From the NCBI RefSeq assembly GCF_900107795.1, contig NZ_FNRL01000032.1, positions 1 through 64,000 on the forward strand: a stretch of DNA of 64,000 nucleotides. Direction: 5' to 3'. A program made the translations under genes and the position numbers. The notes under the pieces were generated by a model that worked only from the letters and a program-made list of their open reading frames with translations, was not told where the DNA came from and ran no database searches. Below are positions 7,226 to 16,212 of this stretch, piece after piece. This DNA comes from Chitinophaga terrae (ex Kim and Jung 2007) (lineage in GTDB: Bacteria > Bacteroidota > Bacteroidia > Chitinophagales > Chitinophagaceae). The stretch's first letter is position 1. Every line of letters starts with the position of its first letter.

Positions 7226-8197
7226 TTAATCAGGAATTGCAAATGCCTGTTGCACCCACTCAAAACCTGCAGCCTTTTTATTCACATACCCAATACCCGG
7301 CCAGGGAAGATGATACGCGAAAACCGCCTGCTGTTCATCCGCTAACTTATCCAATACTTTCCTGCGGGTAGCGGTTGCAAGATCAAAATCCGTATCTCCG
7401 TCAAAACCCCATTCCGGATGCGGGAAAAGCAATACGTCCGAATGCATTAGATCAGCGATGTGAGTGATAGATTCTCCATTTGAGAAAATATGCACGAGCG
7501 AATGCCCGGGAGTATGGCCCGGAGCCAGTTCCAGGCGGATGCAATCAAATAGCGCAGCGCCATCATCAAATAATTGCAGCTTTCCACCCAACTTTGTAAT
7601 GGTTTGTTGCGTTGCCTTGGTGAACGTTGCCAGTAATTCTTTATTCGCAAACTTCGACCTGGAGAAGTCCTGTGTTGGAGCCATCCAGAAAGCATGCTCC
7701 TTCTTCGACAGGTGAACAGTTGCATTAGGGAAGATCGCCGCTCCTTCTTTCGTATAGACGCCTCCGATATGATCAGGATGCGCGTGTGTAATGATAATCT
7801 GTGTGATTGCAGCGGGCAGAATACCAGCATCGTTTAAGCTTTCAGGCAACCAACCGGAGTTAGGGCCGAAGCTGAAACCTGTCCCGGTATCCAGCAAAAT
7901 AATTTCTTTCCCTGTTTTCACTACCAGAATATTCAAACCCAGATCAATTGCGTCTGTAGACCTGTGCTGTTGCTTCAGCAATGCATTTACTTCCTTTGCA
8001 GGCGCACCAGGCGCAAATGTTGGTTGTATTGGCTGCATATGTAAATACCCGTCTGTTACCACTGTAAGCTCCAACTCTCCTACATTAAACCGGTGAAATG
8101 ACCTGTTACCGGTCAACTGGGCAAACAACCGCCTGAATGGTATCGCAGCCCCTATTCCAATAGCCATTAAATTCCTGAATACTTGTCTTCTTTGCAT
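7226..8197 (-). CDS. Exported MBL-fold metallo-hydrolase
   Basis: The start is ATG at 8197; a TTG further upstream is less likely. The N-terminus MQRRQVFRNLMAIGIGAA resembles a twin-arginine signal (RRQVFRN), so export to the periplasm is likely. The metallo-beta-lactamase core shows LLDTGTG, the zinc motif HAHPDHIGG near residue 143, APGHTPGHS and HIADLMHSD. The layout is that of lactonase- or glyoxalase-type MBL hydrolases; substrate cannot be told. It is divergent from an HxlR regulator with a dyad between them, suggesting control by that protein. Confidence 0.85.
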   Translation of the reverse strand: MQRRQVFRNLMAIGIGAAIPFRRLFAQLTGNRSFHRFNVGELELTVVTDGYLHMQPIQPTFAPGAPAKEVNALLKQQHRSTDAIDLGLNILVVKTGKEIILLDTGTGFSFGPNSGWLPESLNDAGILPAAITQIIITHAHPDHIGGVYTKEGAAIFPNATVHLSKKEHAFWMAPTQDFSRSKFANKELLATFTKATQQTITKLGGKLQLFDDGAALFDCIRLELAPGHTPGHSLVHIFSNGESITHIADLMHSDVLLFPHPEWGFDGDTDFDLATATRRKVLDKLADEQQAVFAYHLPWPGIGYVNKKAAGFEWVQQAFAIPD

Positions 8198-8215
8198 GAT
8201 TGCCGTAATTTTTTT

Positions 8216-8246
8216 CAAAGCTATGAGAGTACTATCTTTATGACAA
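8216..8246 (-). promoter_or_regulatory. Promoter of the MBL hydrolase gene
   Basis: On the minus strand TAGCTTTG (8216-8223) fits the Bacteroidota -7 box TAnnTTTG and a TTG lies 20 bases upstream (8244-8246), as expected for the -33 element. The box ends 18 bases before the ATG at 8197. Confidence 0.55.
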
Positions 8247-8251
8247 GTAGG

Positions 8252-8281
8252 TACTTTTAAGTAGGCTACATACTAAAAGTA
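8252..8281. promoter_or_regulatory. Inverted repeat, candidate HxlR operator
   Basis: TACTTTTA at 8252-8259 is the exact reverse complement of TAAAAGTA at 8274-8281, and between them lies a smaller dyad GTAG-G-CTAC. The site sits between the divergent MBL and HxlR genes, just upstream of the MBL promoter. Dimeric winged-helix HxlR proteins bind such dyads; binding here is inference. Confidence 0.55.
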
Positions 8282-8316
8282 TACTATTGTTGAAAATCAA
8301 TTCAATATTTCTTTTT

Positions 8317-8676
8317 ATGAAAGAAAAAAATGCAATAGAACCGGTTTGTGCTGTCGACTATGCTTTCAAAAGAATAGGCGGTAAATATAAAGGACGATTG
8401 ATCTGGTACCTCTATAATCACGAGGTAATGAGATACGGGGAACTGAGAAGATCCATTAAAGACATCACCCCTAAAATGCTTACGCAAACACTGAGAGAGC
8501 TGGAAGAGGACGGGTTGATACTAAGAAAAGTTTACTACGAGGTTCCTCCGAAGGTCGAATATACTTTAACCGAAGTAGGAATGGAACTGATCCCCTTTAT
8601 ACAATACCTGAAAGATTGGGGAAACAAACAACTGGAAAAAAGCAACCTGCCTGCTATAGAAGCAAGTTGCGGATAA
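8317..8676 (+). CDS. HxlR-family transcriptional regulator
   Basis: ATG at 8317 is chosen over a TTG at 8287. The 119-aa protein is one winged-helix domain: CAVDYAFKRIGGKYKGRLIWYL, then MRYGELRRSI, the recognition helix region ITPKMLTQTLRELEEDGLI and the wing YYEVPPKVEYTLTEVG. The single Cys near residue 9 is common in redox- or aldehyde-sensing HxlR proteins. It is divergent from the MBL hydrolase and probably represses or activates that gene and itself through the dyad at 8252-8281. Confidence 0.9.
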   Translation: MKEKNAIEPVCAVDYAFKRIGGKYKGRLIWYLYNHEVMRYGELRRSIKDITPKMLTQTLRELEEDGLILRKVYYEVPPKVEYTLTEVGMELIPFIQYLKDWGNKQLEKSNLPAIEASCG

Positions 8677-8698
8677 ATGCCCTGCTAAAATGAAAGAC

Positions 8699-8717
8699 CC
8701 CCTGGAAAATCCAGGGG
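8699..8717. terminator. Hairpin between converging hxlR and GH31 genes
   Basis: CCCCTGGA at 8699-8706 pairs with TCCAGGGG at 8710-8717 with a 3-base loop. It is placed between two converging genes and has only weak T-tracts. Confidence 0.55.
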
Positions 8718-8733
8718 AGCCGTTCTATTTTAA

Positions 8734-11193
8734 TTACAAATCCACGTTAATGAGTTGGTTACCATTCTCAAAAGTGGCTTGTTGAATTGCACATCGATCT
8801 GGTTCAAAATAAGCGCCCTGTGGATCAAAGCGTGAAATTGGCGACAGGAAAGAATAAGATTGTTTTTGCAACTGAATTCCCTTACCATTTACGCTGATCT
8901 TATCCATATCTTCAAACCCATGCAGCAACAAACTAACATACCGGAAGTTAGAACTGTAGCTACCGGTTACTTTATCGAGCTGTAATTGTTTTTTAGCCGG
9001 ATCATAAGTTATACTACGCTGGTAATAACCGCCTTTCTCATAGTCGAAGCTTTCGCCATCATCTTCATAATACACAAACGTGTTTGGCTGATCACCCCTG
9101 TAAACGTGCAGGTACAGCGTGTCTGCGGGCTTTTCAACGGTCGATTGGGTTAATGACTGCATAGGTATGATACTGCTTCCTTTTACAAAAACAGGCAAGG
9201 TTTTGAAACTCAAAGAAAGGATCTGTTCCTGCTTTCCATTGAAGACCTTATCTGTGTACAGGCTATACCATTTGCCCGCAGGAAAATATACCTGCCCGAA
9301 TTCTTTAGTACTTTCGAAAGGCGCTATCATAAAGGCATTTCCGAACTCAAACTGGTTCTGGAACCTCGTGTCGTAAACCGACGGATCAAAGGTATTGTCG
9401 ATAGCCAGCGTACGCATCACGGGAACGCCTGTACGACTTGCCGCTGCCATATTGCTGTAGAGGTACGGAAGTAAACGATAGCGCAGGTTGATGTAATTTC
9501 TTGTGATTTCCAATGCTTCTTCTCCAAACGCCCATGGCTCGGCCGATTTGGTATTTACCTGGGTATGATTCCTGTAATACGGAATGAATGCGCCAACCTG
9601 CATCCAGCGGGTATAAAGACCAACGGTTGGGTTGCCTGTAAAGCCGCCTATATCCATGCCGGCGAAAGGCATGCCGCTAACGCCAAGACTATTCAGCAAC
9701 CTGACCCCGAGCAGCATATGATCATCTTCCGCCCTGTTATCGCCCGTCCAGATAGCAGTATAACGTTGAGATCCTGCATAGGCTGCACGTGTTAAAAGGA
9801 AGGGCCTTTTATTCATATTTTCCCTGGCTCCTTCGTAGCTGGCCCTCGTCATCTGCAACCCATAAATATTATGCGCCTGCAAATGACTTGCGGGGTGTCC
9901 TTCCATGTTGAACAGCACATTGTCAGGCATTTTCTGTCCCCAGGTCGCGATCTCGTTCATGTCATTCCATATGCCATTAACTCCTGCATCGGTATATCCC
10001 TTGATCTGGGTTTTCCACCACTGGCGGCCTTTCGTACCGGTGAAGTCCGGAAAGTGGCACCAGCCTGGCCAAACCTGTCCTGTATAGTATTTGCCATCGG
10101 GGTATTTAATGAAGATATCAGACTGCTTGCCGCTTTCGTAGGCGGCATACCCATCCTCCACTTTAATTCCGGGGTCCACGATCACCGTAAGTTTATAGCC
10201 CATATCAGCCAGTTTGCTGCTCAACTGTTTTGGGTTTGGGAAACGTTCTTTATTCCAGGTGAACAACTTGTAGGAATCCATATAGTGGATGTCGAGTGTG
10301 ATACCGTCTGATGGTATCTTTTTCTCTCTTAATGTTTGCGCAACACGCATTACTTCTACATCCGGGTAATAGCTGTACCGGTTCTGCTGGTAGCCCAGGC
10401 TCCATTTGGGAGGTAAAGGCATTCTGCCGGTGAGGGAAGTATAGGAAGAAATAATGCCTGCAAGGGTTTGATGGTAGATGAAGTAGTAATTCATTTCTCC
10501 ATTCCTCGCGCCAAAGGAAGAGAACCTGTTGTTGCTTGCTCCGAAATTGAAGTCGCTTTGCCAGGTATTATCGAAAAATATCCCGTAATTCAGCTGGTGA
10601 TGAATACCTATGTAAAACGGGATGGTGGCATAGAGGGGGTCGACATTCGTGGCATAACCGAATTTATCGGAATTCCAGTTGGTATACCCTTCATTTCGCC
10701 TGTCGAGGTTGCCTACCTTCTCTCCCAGCCCGATGAAGCGTTCCCCTTCCTGCATGGTTTTATAGCTGGTTACTGCGTCTCCTACCCAGGAGGTGGTTAA
10801 TCCTCTCTCATCTTCATTGATCACCTGGCCATCGATTGTCAGGAAACGAATGGAAAAAGGAGTTTTAGTGATCTCTACCTGCAATGAATCTGTAGCTACT
10901 ACAAGTGATTGGGCCGATTGATTGGTTTTAATCTTTGTAGGAAGAGGATTGGCGATAACAGCGTAAGAAAAATCAGGTCCAAGAGGTTGTTTATCTATTC
11001 GTACACGCGTAATAGTTGGACTGTAGACGGTTATTTCCGCATAGGCATTTTCTGCGGTTATTTTGATCTGCTGGCCTGCGATATCCACTTTCTTCACGTT
11101 GCCGATGGTACGAACGGGCGATTGGGCCCCCGATTTCAGGCAAAATAATACCAGCAAGCCTTTCAGACAAAGGCTCTTATACTTTTTAAACAT
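8734..11193 (-). CDS. GH31 family alpha-glucosidase
   Basis: An 819-aa exported enzyme with a signal peptide (MFKKYKSLCLKGLLVLFCLKS). After an N-terminal beta-sandwich, the GH31 barrel shows GITLDIHYMDSYKLFTW, the nucleophile motif GIWNDMNEIA (Asp in WNDMNE) and the acid/base region IWTGDNRAEDDH, then SGMPFAGMDIGGF and a C-terminal beta domain. GH31 enzymes release alpha-linked glucose or xylose; the exact linkage cannot be read. It follows susC and susD and probably works in the periplasm on the imported oligosaccharides. Tandem hairpins lie between susD and this gene. Confidence 0.92.
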   Translation of the reverse strand: MFKKYKSLCLKGLLVLFCLKSGAQSPVRTIGNVKKVDIAGQQIKITAENAYAEITVYSPTITRVRIDKQPLGPDFSYAVIANPLPTKIKTNQSAQSLVVATDSLQVEITKTPFSIRFLTIDGQVINEDERGLTTSWVGDAVTSYKTMQEGERFIGLGEKVGNLDRRNEGYTNWNSDKFGYATNVDPLYATIPFYIGIHHQLNYGIFFDNTWQSDFNFGASNNRFSSFGARNGEMNYYFIYHQTLAGIISSYTSLTGRMPLPPKWSLGYQQNRYSYYPDVEVMRVAQTLREKKIPSDGITLDIHYMDSYKLFTWNKERFPNPKQLSSKLADMGYKLTVIVDPGIKVEDGYAAYESGKQSDIFIKYPDGKYYTGQVWPGWCHFPDFTGTKGRQWWKTQIKGYTDAGVNGIWNDMNEIATWGQKMPDNVLFNMEGHPASHLQAHNIYGLQMTRASYEGARENMNKRPFLLTRAAYAGSQRYTAIWTGDNRAEDDHMLLGVRLLNSLGVSGMPFAGMDIGGFTGNPTVGLYTRWMQVGAFIPYYRNHTQVNTKSAEPWAFGEEALEITRNYINLRYRLLPYLYSNMAAASRTGVPVMRTLAIDNTFDPSVYDTRFQNQFEFGNAFMIAPFESTKEFGQVYFPAGKWYSLYTDKVFNGKQEQILSLSFKTLPVFVKGSSIIPMQSLTQSTVEKPADTLYLHVYRGDQPNTFVYYEDDGESFDYEKGGYYQRSITYDPAKKQLQLDKVTGSYSSNFRYVSLLLHGFEDMDKISVNGKGIQLQKQSYSFLSPISRFDPQGAYFEPDRCAIQQATFENGNQLINVDL

Positions 11194-11221
11194 AAAAAAT
11201 GAAGATTTTTGGTATAAAATA

Positions 11222-11261
11222 CCCCTGCCACATTATCGTTTTAATGAGCATGGAGCAGGGG
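11222..11261 (-). terminator. Hairpin directly upstream of the GH31 gene
   Basis: CCCCTGC (11222-11228) pairs with GCAGGGG (11255-11261), with an inner CATTA/TAATG stem. On the minus strand the stem is followed by a TATTTTATA run. It may end part of susCD transcription or trim the mRNA so that GH31 is made in smaller amounts. Confidence 0.5.
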
Positions 11262-11270
11262 ATTTTATAA

Positions 11271-11292
11271 CAGGCAGGCATTGGCCTGCCTG
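11271..11292 (-). terminator. Perfect 9-bp hairpin after susD
   Basis: CAGGCAGGC at 11271-11279 pairs with GCCTGCCTG at 11284-11292 around four bases, ten bases past the susD stop. Without a T-tract it is more likely an mRNA 3' stabiliser or processing site than a full terminator. Confidence 0.5.
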
Positions 11293-11302
11293 CAGGTAAG
11301 CG

Positions 11303-12841
11303 TTAATAACCCGGGTTCTGTTTCAGGTTTGGATTCACAGCCAGGTCGCTGGTTGGAATTGGGAATAACAAGTATTTTGGATCATCCGGTTGTTTCAGCT
11401 GCCAAGGTTCGAGGTATTTGCCGAAACGGATAAGGTCTTGTCTTCTCCATCCTTCCCAGTAAAGCTCACGGCCTCTTTCATCTATCAGGTTATTTAAAGT
11501 AAGGGTAACCAAAGGAGTTGCCCCGCGTTTAACCCTGAGCGTGTTGACAATCGCGAGCGCCTGCGGAGCTGAGTTGGTTCTCAGCAACGCTTCCGCTTTC
11601 ATCAGCAATACATCGGCATACCGGAAGAATACAAAGTCGTTGCTGGCTTCATTACCGCTTGATTTCATATCTGGCGGATATTTAACAACCCTGATGCCGG
11701 CAGCTTCAACGGCATCGCCGCTTACGCGAATTTCTATATCACGTGTGAAAACCAGCGGGCGACCGTTCCTGTCCAGGATCTTTTCTCCTTTCTCGTTGTA
11801 TTGTTGTCCTACCAGGAATCCGACCCTTAAGCCGCTTACATCTGTAACGCCCGGATAGGTACCGCCTTTCCTTGTATCGGAATCTTCAAACTTGTCGTAG
11901 AAATCGGAAAGAGTGGTGAAGCCATTCCATCCGCTTGGCGTTTGCCTGTAGTGCAGGGTGCAGGTCCAGCGGCAGTAAACGTTGTTGCCGTTACGTGCAG
12001 TGCTGAGCCCCGGGCCGTTTTGCTGGGTGAAAATGTTTTCCGTCGACAATACGTCGTTGTCTTTGGCGAAGTTGTCGAAATAGTTATTTGCCAAAGAATA
12101 GCTGCCGGTAGCGGTGATCTGGTCGGCCAGCGTAACTACTTTCTGCATATCGGCGGCATCGAAAGTCGGGGTAGCGCGATTCAGGAATGCGCCTTTGTTC
12201 AGGTAAACTTTCATCAACAGGAACCTGGCTGCATCCTGGTTAGCTACATAAGCTCCTTTTGCTTCTGCGCGGGTAGGGAGATTAGGCAGAATTGCGGTAA
12301 GCTCGCTGATGATATAATCGATCGCTTCCTGTGGCTGCAAAACTTTTGGCGCCTTTAACAGGTCTTCGCCTGCATTACGGAATGCTACCTGGCCAAAGAG
12401 ATCGAGGCTTCCGAAGATAGACCATGCCCGGAGGAAACGGGCTTCTGCATCGATTCGTGCAGAGGGTTTGAAACGAAGTACGTTAGTAGCGCTGAACTGG
12501 TCGAGAAGCAAAGAAGAATAGGCTGTCTGAACACGGTTGTTATCAGGGGTCCATCTGTGTTCATGCAGCTCGCGCCAAACGCCTCCATCGTCCCAGTCGC
12601 CGCCTCTTGTAGGGCCAAGACAGGCGTCTGTTGTCATTTCGGAAAGACCAAAGGTTTGTGAGAAGTCCTGGTAGGCGTACTGCATGTTGTCGTAAGCGCT
12701 TTTCAGGAGTTGATCGGCAGTCAGTAACGAGTCGGCTTGCGGCTGTGTTAATGCACTACCCAGATTTTCTTTCAGACTGCAGGCAGAATATGCCATGCAG
12801 CCTGCGATTACCAACGTGGATTTGAGAATATTTCGAATCAT
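11303..12841 (-). CDS. SusD/RagB family outer-membrane lipoprotein
   Basis: The 512-aa protein begins MIRNILKSTLVIAGCMAYSAC, a lipoprotein signal with the lipidated Cys near residue 21. The N-terminal tetratricopeptide-like part (LLKSAYDNMQYAYQD, ARFLRAWSIFGSLDLFG) and C-terminal DVLLMKAEALLR and ERGRELYWEGWRRQDLIRFGK are typical of SusD. SusD proteins form the lid over the SusC pore and bind glycan at the surface. It starts 23 bp after susC. Substrate unknown; the GH31 neighbour suggests alpha-glucans or related sugars. Confidence 0.95.
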   Translation of the reverse strand: MIRNILKSTLVIAGCMAYSACSLKENLGSALTQPQADSLLTADQLLKSAYDNMQYAYQDFSQTFGLSEMTTDACLGPTRGGDWDDGGVWRELHEHRWTPDNNRVQTAYSSLLLDQFSATNVLRFKPSARIDAEARFLRAWSIFGSLDLFGQVAFRNAGEDLLKAPKVLQPQEAIDYIISELTAILPNLPTRAEAKGAYVANQDAARFLLMKVYLNKGAFLNRATPTFDAADMQKVVTLADQITATGSYSLANNYFDNFAKDNDVLSTENIFTQQNGPGLSTARNGNNVYCRWTCTLHYRQTPSGWNGFTTLSDFYDKFEDSDTRKGGTYPGVTDVSGLRVGFLVGQQYNEKGEKILDRNGRPLVFTRDIEIRVSGDAVEAAGIRVVKYPPDMKSSGNEASNDFVFFRYADVLLMKAEALLRTNSAPQALAIVNTLRVKRGATPLVTLTLNNLIDERGRELYWEGWRRQDLIRFGKYLEPWQLKQPDDPKYLLFPIPTSDLAVNPNLKQNPGY

Positions 12842-12864
12842 AATAATCAGTTTTTAGCAAGAAA

Positions 12865-15810
12865 TTATAAAGAGAATGACAGGCCAAACATCACGTTCCT
12901 GGCGGTTGGATAAGGGATATATTCGATACCGAAAGAAGAAACGCCATTCAGGTTCTTATCTGTATTCACTTCAGGATCGAAGCCAGTATACTTCGTGATC
13001 ACGAAAAGGTTCTGACCTGTAACGTATATAACAGGATTTTTCAGCACATTTCCGAAGTTTTTGAACTGGTAAGAAAGAGTGATGTTGTCCAGTTTCAGGA
13101 AGTTACCATTTTCGAGGAAGCGGGATGAAACGGCCGGAGAGTTGGTCCTGGATTCTCCATTTCCGATCACTGATTTCGCTACGTTCCTTGAACCGAGGTT
13201 ATTGATAGGTAAAACGGTGTTGGCGGTGTTGTTATAGATCTGGAAGCCAAATGCGCCATGGGAGCTGGCATTCAGTTTCCATCTTTTATAACTTACTTCC
13301 GTGTTTATACCTAACAATACTTTAGGGTTAGGATTGGTCATATAGTATTTCTTACCGTTTTCGGCGTAAATGCTGTTGCCTTTATCGTCGAATCCTTCAA
13401 ATTTCTGCAGGTAGAAAGTGTTGAGCGGGTAACCGTTCTCCAGGCGCTGGGAGGAAGCGTCAGACACTCCCTGTCCGTCGATCGATCCTGTTCTGACAGT
13501 TGGGCCATAATAGCCTTCGAATTTGTTTTTCAGGTAGGTGGCGTTCACTCCGAGCGTCCAGTTCCAGTCTTTGGCCCTGATGATATCGCCTTTTAATGCC
13601 AATTCAACACCCGTATTCATCACTTTTCCCGGGAGGTTGATCCAGTAGTTGGAAGCGGGAGCCGGCTGCATGGTAGGAAAGCTGAACAACAGGTTGGTGG
13701 TATTTTTCAGGAAGTAGTCAATGGTACCGCTGATGCGTTCTTTAGCGAACCCGAAGTCGATACCTACGTTCAGTTGTTTGGATGTTTCCCATTTCAGATC
13801 AGGGTTGGCAACGTTAGAGAGTACTGCGCCACCCTGTACCATTACATACTGGGCCTGTGAAGCGCCGGCAGGGAACTCCTGGTTACCGGTGATACCATAA
13901 CCGGCTCTCAGCGCGAGGTTGCTGACAGCGGTGCTGCCTTTCAGGAACGATTCGTTGATCACATTCCATTTAGCGGCAAATGAAGGGAAGTATCCATAAC
14001 GGTTGTTAGCTCCAAATTTGCTGGATCCGTCGGCCCTCATGGTAACGGTGAGGATATATTTGTCTTGCGCGTTGACAGTTGCTCTACCGAAGAATGATTG
14101 CAGTTCAGAAGTCGGGTTGCGGAAAGAGTTCATGAATGTATTTGTTTGAGTAGGCGCCTGCAGCATATCGGTATATGGCAGGGCATCGGTTGGGAAACCT
14201 TTGGCGCCAAGGCCGATACCTGAGTACTCAAATTTTTGTGCTTCGTAACCCAACATTGCTGTAAGGTTCCAGTTATTGCTGAATTGATTGTTATAAGTTA
14301 AAGTACTGTTGAACAACTGGGTATTCAGTTCGGCAGTATTATAGGCTGCGATGCCATTGCCTTTAACCTGGTCGATATTGATGTTCTTTGCGATTTGCGC
14401 ACGGCGTTGTCCTACCTGGTGGTTCACGCTGTACATCGTTCTCAGTTCCCAGTGATCGTCGAATTTAAAGTAAGGAGAAATGCTTCCGAGGATATAGCTG
14501 ATGGTTGCTTTATCGTCGTACCCGGCAGACATGAGGGCCGGGTTCACCGGTTGGGAAGTTTCCAGGATGTTGAAAGAGCCATCGGCATTATACAATGGCA
14601 GGGTTGGGTTCCATTGCAGGGCCTGGCCTATAAGGCTGCCGGTAAAACCTGCGTTGTTGGAGATGGGCGCCAGTTGTTCTGCCGTTTGTGCCGCCATGAT
14701 ATTATAGTCGATTCCCAGTTGTTTGCTGTCCAGGAATTTATTCTGGCCGCTTAAAGTAGCAGTGTATTTTTTCAGGCCGGATTTCTTGACAATACCTTCC
14801 TGGTTCAGGAGACCAAAAGAGGCGCGGTACCTGCCGGTTTCGGAACCGCCGCTCATAGCTACTCCAACGTTTTGGGTGATGCCTTTACGGAGAATGGAAC
14901 CCAGACCATCGGAGCTGGAGCCGCCGTCGCCGGTTTGATTGTATTGTTTCAGGGCTGCACGGTATTCTTCGGCATTCAGTACATCCAGTTTTTTCATGAT
15001 GCTGCTCTGGCCAATAGAATAGTTGACATCCAATTGCATAGTGCCGGCATTAGCCTTTTTGGTATTGATGATGATAACGCCGTTAGAGCCACGGGAGCCA
15101 TAGATGGCGGTGGCGGAAGCATCTTTCAATACTTCCATGGTGGCAATATCGTTGGAGTTAATAAAGTTCAGGGGGTTAGCGTCGGGGGTCTGACCCAGGC
15201 CTGTTAAGCTAAGGGCAGGGCGGGCAACACGTCCGTCGAGCGGAATTCCATCTACCACATACAGGGGCTGGTTACCGGCACGAACAGAAGAAACGCCCCT
15301 GATCCTTACAGTGGCGGAAGCACCGGGAGCGCCGTTGTTATTCAGGATCATCAACCCGGATACTTTACCCTGGATCAGCTGATCGGGAGCGGTAGTGATA
15401 CCTTTATTGAAGTCTCCGGCTTTTACCTGGGCGATGGAGCCTGTGAGGTCTTTCTTCCTGGTGGTACCATAACCAACCACTACCACGTCGGTAAGGGTAG
15501 TATTGGCCTGGACAAGCTGGACGTTGACGCTGGATTTATTAGCAATACTCACTTCCTGGGAGGTAAAGCCAATAAAGGAAACGATTAAGGTGTTACTGTT
15601 TGCAGGTACGGTTAGCTTAAAAGCGCCGTTCGCATCTGCAGTGGTACCGGAAGAGGTACCTTTTACCTGGACAGTGGCACCGGGGATGGCGACGCCGGAG
15701 TTGTCTGTTACCTTTCCGGTAACTGTCCTGTTCTGTGCAAACACCATATGCTGTAAGGTCAACAGTATGGTGCACAGAAAAAGAGATTTGATGGATCGTG
15801 TCTTAAACAT
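12865..15810 (-). CDS. SusC/RagA family TonB-linked outer-membrane receptor
   Basis: A 981-aa receptor. A signal peptide is followed by a carboxypeptidase-like domain (VTGKVTDNSGVAIPGATVQV, about residues 28-105), the linker VVVVGYGTTRKKDLTGSI, a plug domain with YVVDGIPLDG and DASATAIYGSRGSNGVIII, then a long beta-barrel ending VMFGLSFSL with the terminal aromatic-type outer-membrane signature. It imports oligosaccharides with TonB energy together with the SusD downstream. No anti-sigma STN domain is seen, so control is not through a FecR/ECF system; the nearby DUF6377 regulator is the better candidate. Confidence 0.95.
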   Translation of the reverse strand: MFKTRSIKSLFLCTILLTLQHMVFAQNRTVTGKVTDNSGVAIPGATVQVKGTSSGTTADANGAFKLTVPANSNTLIVSFIGFTSQEVSIANKSSVNVQLVQANTTLTDVVVVGYGTTRKKDLTGSIAQVKAGDFNKGITTAPDQLIQGKVSGLMILNNNGAPGASATVRIRGVSSVRAGNQPLYVVDGIPLDGRVARPALSLTGLGQTPDANPLNFINSNDIATMEVLKDASATAIYGSRGSNGVIIINTKKANAGTMQLDVNYSIGQSSIMKKLDVLNAEEYRAALKQYNQTGDGGSSSDGLGSILRKGITQNVGVAMSGGSETGRYRASFGLLNQEGIVKKSGLKKYTATLSGQNKFLDSKQLGIDYNIMAAQTAEQLAPISNNAGFTGSLIGQALQWNPTLPLYNADGSFNILETSQPVNPALMSAGYDDKATISYILGSISPYFKFDDHWELRTMYSVNHQVGQRRAQIAKNINIDQVKGNGIAAYNTAELNTQLFNSTLTYNNQFSNNWNLTAMLGYEAQKFEYSGIGLGAKGFPTDALPYTDMLQAPTQTNTFMNSFRNPTSELQSFFGRATVNAQDKYILTVTMRADGSSKFGANNRYGYFPSFAAKWNVINESFLKGSTAVSNLALRAGYGITGNQEFPAGASQAQYVMVQGGAVLSNVANPDLKWETSKQLNVGIDFGFAKERISGTIDYFLKNTTNLLFSFPTMQPAPASNYWINLPGKVMNTGVELALKGDIIRAKDWNWTLGVNATYLKNKFEGYYGPTVRTGSIDGQGVSDASSQRLENGYPLNTFYLQKFEGFDDKGNSIYAENGKKYYMTNPNPKVLLGINTEVSYKRWKLNASSHGAFGFQIYNNTANTVLPINNLGSRNVAKSVIGNGESRTNSPAVSSRFLENGNFLKLDNITLSYQFKNFGNVLKNPVIYVTGQNLFVITKYTGFDPEVNTDKNLNGVSSFGIEYIPYPTARNVMFGLSFSL

Positions 15811-16212
15811 AAGTGGATTTTTTAGAGCAATGAAATGCTGTTCTTAAAGCGTTTAGTTGATGGTTCAGTGAATTTCTGATCGGGCAATAAGAAGCCAGTC
15901 GCAGTGTTTTACTGCAAGTAGGCAACGTGGATGCAATTAAATTTTTCTTTTAAGTTTTCATCGTGGAACGACTATGGGTCGCTGCTGTTAATTAGTGATT
16001 TTTTAAACGGTTTTTAGATTCCTGGTTTTTATCAAATCTAATGATGACCAAAGTAAATTATGAATCATCAGGTCAACAACTTTTACAAGCAAAATATAGA
16101 AAATATTGTCCAAATTTTCAAGTTAGTGAAATTGGATGTATTGATAATCAATTAAATATGATTGTATATAAATATTTTTAATATAAATATTTTGAGAGAA
16201 TTTTAAGAGCAT
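15811..16212. other. Upstream region of the susCD operon
   Basis: No gene. On the minus strand TAGATTTG (16033-16040) fits the -7 box, but no TTG lies at the right distance, so the promoter is uncertain and may need an activator. If used, it gives a leader of about 215 bases. The stretch 16080-16200 is very AT-rich and separates susC from the regulator's 3' end. Confidence 0.35.

Noticed and set aside
8287..8316. TTG start giving HxlR ten extra residues
   Set aside because: The extension is hydrophobic and unlike the family; ATG at 8317 gives the normal start.
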